A program made the position numbers and the translations under genes. A model generated the notes under the pieces. The model did not search any database and was not told the origin of the DNA. It saw only the letters and a program-made list of their open reading frames with translations. Shown here one piece after another: positions 57,972 through 64,000 of a stretch of 64,000 bases of DNA. Where the stretch lies: assembly GCA_960531495.1 (NCBI GenBank), contig OY482863.1, forward strand, positions 124,001 to 188,000, written 5' to 3'. The stretch's first letter is position 1; every line of letters begins with the position of its first letter. The DNA comes from Zeus faber (Eukaryota > Chordata > Actinopteri > Zeiformes > Zeidae).

Positions 57972-59560
57972 CTTTTGATGCACCTGGCCCCCAGTTAAGC
58001 TGATTTCAATGCTTGTTAAACTTATGAGCAGAGAAAATAAATTGTTTCTGCTCCAAACTGAAATGTAAAAAAAATGGCAGTTGAGAAATTGAGGAGGGAG
58101 GCAGAAATTAAAAGATGAGGTGGAGGAGTTTAGTTTGATTTTAAGTGGATCTGATAGGTGTGGGCCATCCCTCTCTTGCTGTTCCTGGTAGGTCTACTTA
58201 TGGTTATCTTGATGTTGCCGGTAATCTGTGTTTGGTTCCTGAGCTTTGCGAACGAGATCTGAGCGTGCTTTCGGGCGGGTACCCGAGAGTAGAGAGTGGT
58301 CAAACTCTGGCTGCACATTACTTTTACAATGTGTGCTGACTGGTAAAGCGCAGGAAGCTTAGTCTGATCCCAACGGTCAAGGCTGCAGTGTTAAGGGCTT
58401 ACGAATTGGTGCCTGAGGCGTATTGCCAGAGGTTTCTTCAGTGTACTGCACTGAAGGTTGAGAATTATGATGCTTTGTGTGATTTGGTAATTTTGGAACA
58501 GTTAAATAAAATCTGTTTCAAGCCATGATGCTATCAATATCAATGGACATACAGTATAGTGAAGACTGCTGCAGAGGAGGCTGCACTGGCAGATGAGTAT
58601 GTGCTTACACACAGGGGCGATCGTGAGTACTGCCCTCGGGATAATGTCGGTTACAGGGAAGATGGCAGCAAGTTTTGTGCAACAGGTAAATGTGAGGAAG
58701 GAGCTAGTCCTCGCCTGGGTAAGCCAGAACGGGCTACATGGGGTCAGATACAGTTTCACTCGACTCGCAAAATATGTCACTAGTGCAAAGGCAGAGGACA
58801 TTGGAAAGTCATTGTCCCAATGCCAATGTTAGCCACTCAATTCCTCCTGGTCCACAGGTGGAAGCTGGCGCGAGATGCAGTTTGGAGGAGTCGGTTTTCT
58901 CAGCTTTTATGCCTCACTGTGGCTGTGTCACTAGTGGGGAGTGATGTCACCAGACCGATAAAGACTCTGAGAGATACTGGAGCTTATAATGCACACATTG
59001 AGAGCTCTGTGTTGCCCTTTTCTCAGGAAAATAATACAGGAGACTGCGGGAAATGGGTTGAATAGTGTTGCCTGTTCAACTGTATAGAATGGTGCTTAAC
59101 TGTGGTTTGGTCCAAGTTGAGGTTGTGTTGGGTGTGCGTCCTGCACTGCCAATTAAAGGTGTGGACATCATTCTCGGGAACAACCTGGATGGTAGCCGTG
59201 TGTGGGCCAATGTTCCGCCACTTCCCATAGTAGCGTCTTCAGCCTCTGTTACGAGAAAACCAGATGAGAGTGCTCAGTGTTTTCCCGGTGTTTTCACAGC
59301 TTGTGTGGTGATGCGGGCTATGTGCAGTGCCGAGCCGGAGCCTGCACCTGAGCGGGGTGGAGTAGAGGAGTGTGGGGCATTCTCTGTGGCTATTCCTGAT
59401 CGTCGTTTGTCTGTTTCTTGCAGTGACCTGGTGGCAGAGCAGACAGCTGTCTGCTCTGGGTCAGCTGTTTGACAGAGTTTTCACTGTTGATGATGGAAAG
59501 AGTGCTGCAAATGGTAACTTACTGCAGGACAAACTGTTGGTGATGAAATAGGTGCAGCAT

Positions 59561-60139
59561 GGGGTAAAACTTTGTTGGTCATCCCGTTTTTCAGTTTTCT
59601 TTCCATTCCAAGTTTTGTGATTAAGTCTTTAAGACTTCTCATGATCGGTCAGGACATTTGTGAGTCCGTAAGATGAAGCCGTATGACTTCATTTTGCAAT
59701 ACTTTTTCTGGCCTTGTGTATATATATCTATATGTATCTATATATATATATATATATATAACATAACATAATATAATCATATAAATATAGGGTTATGTGC
59801 CGTACAGATGAAAAATGAATACAATACTACGGACAATAGCTATAAATTACTGTAATACTATGTTATTAGAAAAACCATAAGGTACTGTATAACACATTTT
59901 GGGATTTATATGTAAACCGTCATAAAATGAAGGCAGATATAATTCTGCCTTAACTGTCTTATAAGGACTAATTTCAACCGGTTACCCCTTAATTTAACAT
60001 GGCAGCATCCCCCACTGCTGCCATAAATCACAGTGATTTTTATAAAACTTTCTACAAAAAAAGACTCCATTGATTTTGGCAGATTGACTCTAAGATTACT
60101 GTCCACACACACACGCACACACACGCCAGATTAATTTAA
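59561..60139. other. AT-rich region with (TA)n
   Basis: (TA)n at about 59725-59765 and AT-rich sequence; no gene seen. Confidence 0.4.
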
Positions 60140-60780
60140 ATGGGTTTCCTTTTTTTTTGGCCTTGAAAATATGCTTATCATCCACCCCTGAGCCAATATA
60201 ATATAAATGTTAATGAAAATTTTGGCAGCGAGCTGAGGAAATGAATATTCGCAATAAAGCAAATATCCTGCCTACTTTTTGGATGAGAAATGGGATACTG
60301 GATATGTTTTCATTTTGCTGTAAGTGATAAACAGGAAGGGAAAAAAGATGACTGATGAAAATGGAGAAGGTGAAATGGAGCAGGATGGAAAAAAACTAAA
60401 ATAAACTAAAAAGTCCTTTCAGTCTGTATTTCCGCTTGCAAAAGGGTTTATTGAATTTGCTTCGCGGATACATATGCTGTTTATTTTCTTTCCCTGCTAA
60501 TCCCAATGTTTGCGTCAAGATAATTTAGCGATGCAAATGTAAACGCAAACAGTTGTCCATTTGGTTTTTAAATGAGTAGCAAACAAGGTAAATATTGCTT
60601 TAATAAATCTGTCACATACTGGAAATGTGTTAAGGATGATAGCTGCATGCTGGACCCGTTAATGGATTTTCGAAATAAATTCAATTTACATAAAACTTAA
60701 GAGATATTCAGGGAAGGAATTGAAAACAAATCAAAAACAACAAACGGATGTTTTTAGCTACCTCAAAGGCCTTTAAGTGT
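60140..60780. other. Unique island, possible conserved non-coding element
   Basis: Single-copy sequence with an octamer-type ATGCAAATGTAAACGCAAAC (POU and forkhead words overlapping, about 60534-60553), GCAATAAAGCAAATATCC and CGTTAATGGATTTTCG. No motif-bearing frame. It is the most motif-dense of the unique islands. Confidence 0.33.
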
Positions 60781-61100
60781 CTCTCATTTGGCAAAAATTA
60801 ATATTAGACCATTGATTATTATGTTAAATTCTTCTTTCATTTTAGTTTGACCATCCCTCGGCTGTAAGCCCTCAAGCCCCCTTCAATCTGAAAACCCTTC
60901 CAACTGTGGGATGCTGCCCACTATTGGCTGTCGGATGAACTGCGTGTACAGGTTTAGCATTCCTGCTGCAGAAATGATTGAAAAACCGAAAAAATCGGAC
61001 CCACCGTAGCCGGACACTCGGATGAGATGATTTCAAGTAAGAAGCTTTGCGACATCATCATCCAATGTACTTTAAATGGGCAGGTTAGAGAAAGGCTAAA

Positions 61101-61440
61101 GGTCTCAGTGAGGATCCTCAAGTCCTTCTACTCTGGAGCAGTGGAGAGCATCCTGACAGGCAACATCACTGCCTGGTTTGGGAAATTTACTGCTCAGGAC
61201 AGGCGGGCCCTGCAGAGGGTGGTGCATTCAGCACCACCCTCACTGTTCACACAACGAGAACAGAGAGACTGAGACGGAGTTTCCTCCTGCAAGCCATAAG
61301 AACTGTCAATGCTGAACTCACAAGGGGTCCTCACTGAGACACATACATAAGCCCACTGCCTTCCTGTATTGTATGTAGCATACTGTACTGCATACTGTAT
61401 CACTCTACTGGGTTACTGCATACTGCGCTGTATTGCTGGG
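61101..61440 (+). pseudogene. Rex1 C-terminal fragment
   Basis: VSVRILKSFYSGAVESILTG and NITAWFGKFTAQDRRALQRV match residues near the end of the ORF at 1861-4155. A deletion joins this to the last codons and the first part of the 3' UTR (CTGCATACTGTATCACT). Confidence 0.8.
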
Positions 61441-61445
61441 TTAGA

Positions 61446-61485
<40 letters not shown>

Positions 61486-61676
61486 TTTTATATACATCTA
61501 CATCTGTATATAGTAGTTAAATGTTTATGTTTAGCTCATTGTCCTGGTTTCAGCTGTATTCCAAGTCCATGTATGTGCATGAGAGTATTGAAAAAAACAG
61601 AGTCATATTCCTTGTATGTATGTACTGTATGTGAACATACTTGGCGAATAAAGCTGATTCTGATTCTAGTAACACT
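61441..61676 (+). repeat. (TA)n and LINE B tail
   Basis: (TA)n at 61447-61482, then a second tail type ending in CGAATAAAGCTGATTCTGATTCT (61651-61673, written as GCGAATAAAGC and TGATTCTGATTCT), like LINE B at 57138. Confidence 0.65.
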
Positions 61677-61679
61677 CAA

Positions 61680-63080
61680 ATAATTGGACAGTAACACGAC
61701 TAAACTGTACCCGTGTATTGTTGCCTGCAACTATATTCATTAATATTGTTCCAGGAAAATTCTCAGAATTTTGAAATCAGAAACTATTTTAAACAGAATA
61801 ACGGCAGAAGCTATGAACATGGTTGACATCTTGTTGAACTGGTATGTCACAAATATCTCGTGGTTGAAGTTTCATCTGAAATGATCCACATACCGAGCAG
61901 AAATGCATGAAAAACCGAACAACTTTGACACCAAGTATCTTGGGGGTCGTGCTTGACGACACATCACTATTCATAAACAAAATGAACATTATGAGATTTA
62001 CAGTAAGATGCTTTATGATGTCATCATATTATTGACTATAAATGTACAGGTTCTGATTTAGAATGTCCATTTGGACTCTAGATATCTAGTATGCGGTGTA
62101 GACTCTGTAGTGGTTCAACATTACAAACTATGCATTTAAGTATATATTTATGTACCTTATTACCTGGTTGATAGAAAAAGTAATCCACAAAAACTTGTGA
62201 CCACGTCGAGTCGAATCTACTCAAATGTAGGACTGAGTAATGCATTGAAGATCCAGCAAAGCCATGATATGGTAATTACTCAGAGAAATACCACAACGTG
62301 TTTCGTATTTCATGTAAACGTACAGTAACTTGAAAATGTAAATTCAAGGAAAAATGTCACCACTAAAATTACGTAAGTTTGACTACATTCGTAAACCTCC
62401 ATAAATATGTCACTGTGACATGACCAGCCAATCGTACAGTGCACAGAAACAAAGATGTGACACAAACAGCCAATCGTACAGTGGTAGCGCCGGTGCCTCC
62501 CCCGCTTAGCAGCACAAGCGGGGATGAGCCCCCCGGAGCTGACGCGGCTTATCTTCCTAAAACACAGATTTTGAACTGGAACTTGCACTCCTCCCAACCC
62601 AAGCCCAACACAGCTCTGCAAAACAATGTATGTTAGAGAGAGTCCCTCGGTCCGCTCCAAATGCATCGTATATATATTCACAGAGTGCAGATTCGGGAAC
62701 CTCGGAACCTCTGAAACCTGTAATACATACCTAACATGACGAAACATGAGCTTGTGTATTGCTGCCTGCAGTTATATTCATTATTATTAATATTATTATT
62801 ATTATTATTATTATTAGTTATTTTGTTATTGTTATTTTGTTATATTGTTATTGTCTGGATCTTTAGTATTATTATTATTCTCCTTGCCATTTTTAGGGCT
62901 AAAAGTGTCAACAACCGCTTGAACTACGAACATAGTTGAGGTGTCATTAGAACTGGGACATCACAGACATCTCACGGTTCATTATTCTTCCATATTGATC
63001 TACATTTGGAGCAGAAATTTGTGAAAAACCGACCAAATGTGACCAGAAGTAGCTAAACGTTCCTAAATTGCCGACAGGCC
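61680..63080. repeat. Repeat pair 61680-62060 and 62700-63080
   Basis: Both start with a stretch ending TATTCATTA(T)TATT, share GACATC or AACTGG...ACATCAC/GTCACA, AGCAGAAATGCATGAAAAACC (62: GAGCAGAAATTTGTGAAAAACC) and CCTT-type ends. A weaker copy lies at 60965-61090. Between them (62060-62700) I see no gene; a 65-codon frame at 62439-62636 has no motif. Confidence 0.5.
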
Positions 63081-63089
63081 ATGGTTTTA

Positions 63090-63420
63090 AAGCTTCCGGG
63101 CGGGTGGTGAAGCCAGATGAGTTCTTCTTCTTCTTCGAGTCCTTTGCAATCTTAGATGTCATTCTGCCAGTATCTGGCGCAGGACACAGCTGATGGAGTC
63201 GGTTCAGCCAGGTCCTGGGGGTTCCACTGGGGGGCGTCGTCACATTCCAGCAGGTGGGACATTGTCTGTACTGCGTCACAGCCACATGTGTCTTCTGTGT
63301 GGTAGTTCCATGTCTTCAACAGTGCTTTGCACCTCCCCTGCTCCACCCGCGGTCTGTTGAGGGTCTTCCGTGGCGATAGTGGTGCCGCCCCTAGCGGTCG
63401 CCTGCGCCGCCGCTCCTCTA
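63090..63420 (-). pseudogene. LINE C-terminal fragment, right part
   Basis: The minus strand reads GRCKALLKTWNYHTEDTCGC, DAVQTMSHLLECDDAPQ (C-x-C...H-x3-C zinc motif) and PSAVSCARYWQNDI, a C-terminal end found in several vertebrate LINEs. A 50-base foreign stretch (63372-63420) and then a Rex1 tail split it from 63771-63990. Confidence 0.55.
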
Positions 63421-63765
63421 TTCACATTCACATGCCACTTTAAGTCACATGCCACTTTAATGCACATATCTGTATATACATAGGCATATTCCCTCTATCT
63501 ATTCCATTTTATTTATTTTTATTTTTATTGTATTTTATTCTATATATTTTTATTTTATTCTATAAGTATTCAACTTACTGTATTACGTTTTAGGAGTCAG
63601 TTAGTCGGCCTATTAGAAATATTTTTTTTTATTTATTTTTTTTCCTAGGACATATTGTGTGCTGAAAGTATCACCGGTTGCATTACATTTCACTGCATAT
63701 ATGTATGAAAGTATGTATATGTATGTGACAAATAAAAATCTTGAATCTTGAATCTTGAATCCAGG
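63421..63765 (+). mobile_element. Rex1 tail
   Basis: Rex1 3' UTR: CACATGCCACTTTAATGCAC to ATCTTGAATCTTGAATC. A short duplication of CACATGCCACTTTAA at the left end suggests a stutter in reverse transcription. Target duplication not seen. Confidence 0.75.
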
Positions 63766-63770
63766 TCGGC

Positions 63771-63990
63771 CATGGGAGGTCTTGTCCGCTGGCGAGGCAT
63801 TCAGTTGGTGTTATTCCTCTCTCCATCCATTCTTGGGCTCGGGTGTTGAGTTGGTGCCATTCAACACTCCAGATGTTGGTCCGTGCTGTTTCTTTGGTGG
63901 GCTGGAGAGGGGGGACTGAGTGCAGGAAACTGGCTCTGGATTTCAGTCTGGATGGGGGTGCTGTATGTCCGTACAGGGGGCGCCTCATGT
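63771..63990 (-). pseudogene. LINE C-terminal fragment, left part
   Basis: RRPLYGHTAPPSRLKSRASF, NIWSVEWHQLNTRAQEWMER and ECLASGQDLPWPTW precede, in the same LINE, the piece at 63090-63420. It runs off the window end. Confidence 0.55.
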
Positions 63991-64000
63991 CAGACTCCTG

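Larger units (their letters stand above)
56727..59560 (+). pseudogene. Third Ty3/Gypsy gag and protease
   Basis: The start ATG at 56727 gives MARVGNFLRALSEELLEF. After the Rex1 insertion (56939-57971) gag pieces follow: AAVLRAYELVPEAYCQRFLQ at 58381-58440, in the SCAN-like capsid region known from Gypsy gags, and AEEAALADEYVLTHRGDR at 58567-58620. A CCHC zinc knuckle at about 58772-58830 (CH, CKGRGHWK) has a TAG and a frameshift. An aspartic protease follows (LRDTGA with DTG at 58973-58981) and then GVRPALPIKGVDIILGNNLD at about 59125-59190. Stops and frameshifts are numerous. No pol follows; the element is truncated near 59560. Confidence 0.7.

Overview
The window reads as gene-poor, repeat-dense nuclear DNA of a ray-finned fish, most likely a teleost. 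The evidence is its transposon fauna: Rex1-like LINEs, two Tc1 families, a sushi-like chromovirus with a chromodomain, a Gmr1-like Ty3/Gypsy element, hAT relics, L2- and RTE-type LINE fragments and a tRNA-headed SINE-like repeat, with long (CA)n, (TATC)n, (TA)n and (CCGT)n arrays. No complete host gene is visible. The best host signal is a 23-codon terminal-exon candidate at 4713-4781. A few exon-like islands (43.6, 45.9, 48.2 and 48.8 kb) are weak. All family names rest on recalled protein and nucleotide patterns, not on a search.

Layout. 0-6.4 kb: a MITE, a Rex1 tail, a SINE-like repeat, a 200-N gap, a nearly open Rex1 LINE, the exon candidate, and the C-terminal part of a LINE with a restriction-like endonuclease. 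8-13 kb: Tc1 relics and an RTE LINE split by a three-level nest of insertions. 13.7-23 kb: a possible solo LTR, a hAT transposase end, fragments of three LINE types and a compact LTR-LTR element. 23.2-25.8 kb: sushi-like pol copy 1. 27.1-32.2 kb: a Gmr1-like element whose integrase end lies upstream of reverse transcriptase, invaded twice by an unclassified GC-rich repeat ('X'). 32.6-39 kb: minisatellites, a second MITE, duplicated modules and a CTCTAC-rich tract. 39-42 kb: Tc1 and Rex1 relics. 44.3-45.7 kb: two unusual tandem repeats. 46.9-47.9 kb: an RTE-like LINE. 50-52.4 kb: Tc1, X copy 3 and an L2 tail. 53.6-56.2 kb: sushi-like pol copy 2, now with its chromodomain. 56.2-59.6 kb: a third Gypsy gag-protease, split by a Rex1 tail that is itself split by another LINE. 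60-64 kb: Rex1 and other LINE debris.

Nothing here works as a pathway. Every transposon reading frame I could follow is broken by stops, frameshifts, truncations or insertions. Several insertions keep target-site duplications, so their order can be read: RTE, then Rex1 tail, then hAT, then a further repeat; and Gypsy gag, then Rex1 tail, then LINE B. Between the repeats lie AT-rich unique islands with homeodomain-, POU- and forkhead-type words. They could be conserved non-coding elements, but one sequence alone cannot show that.
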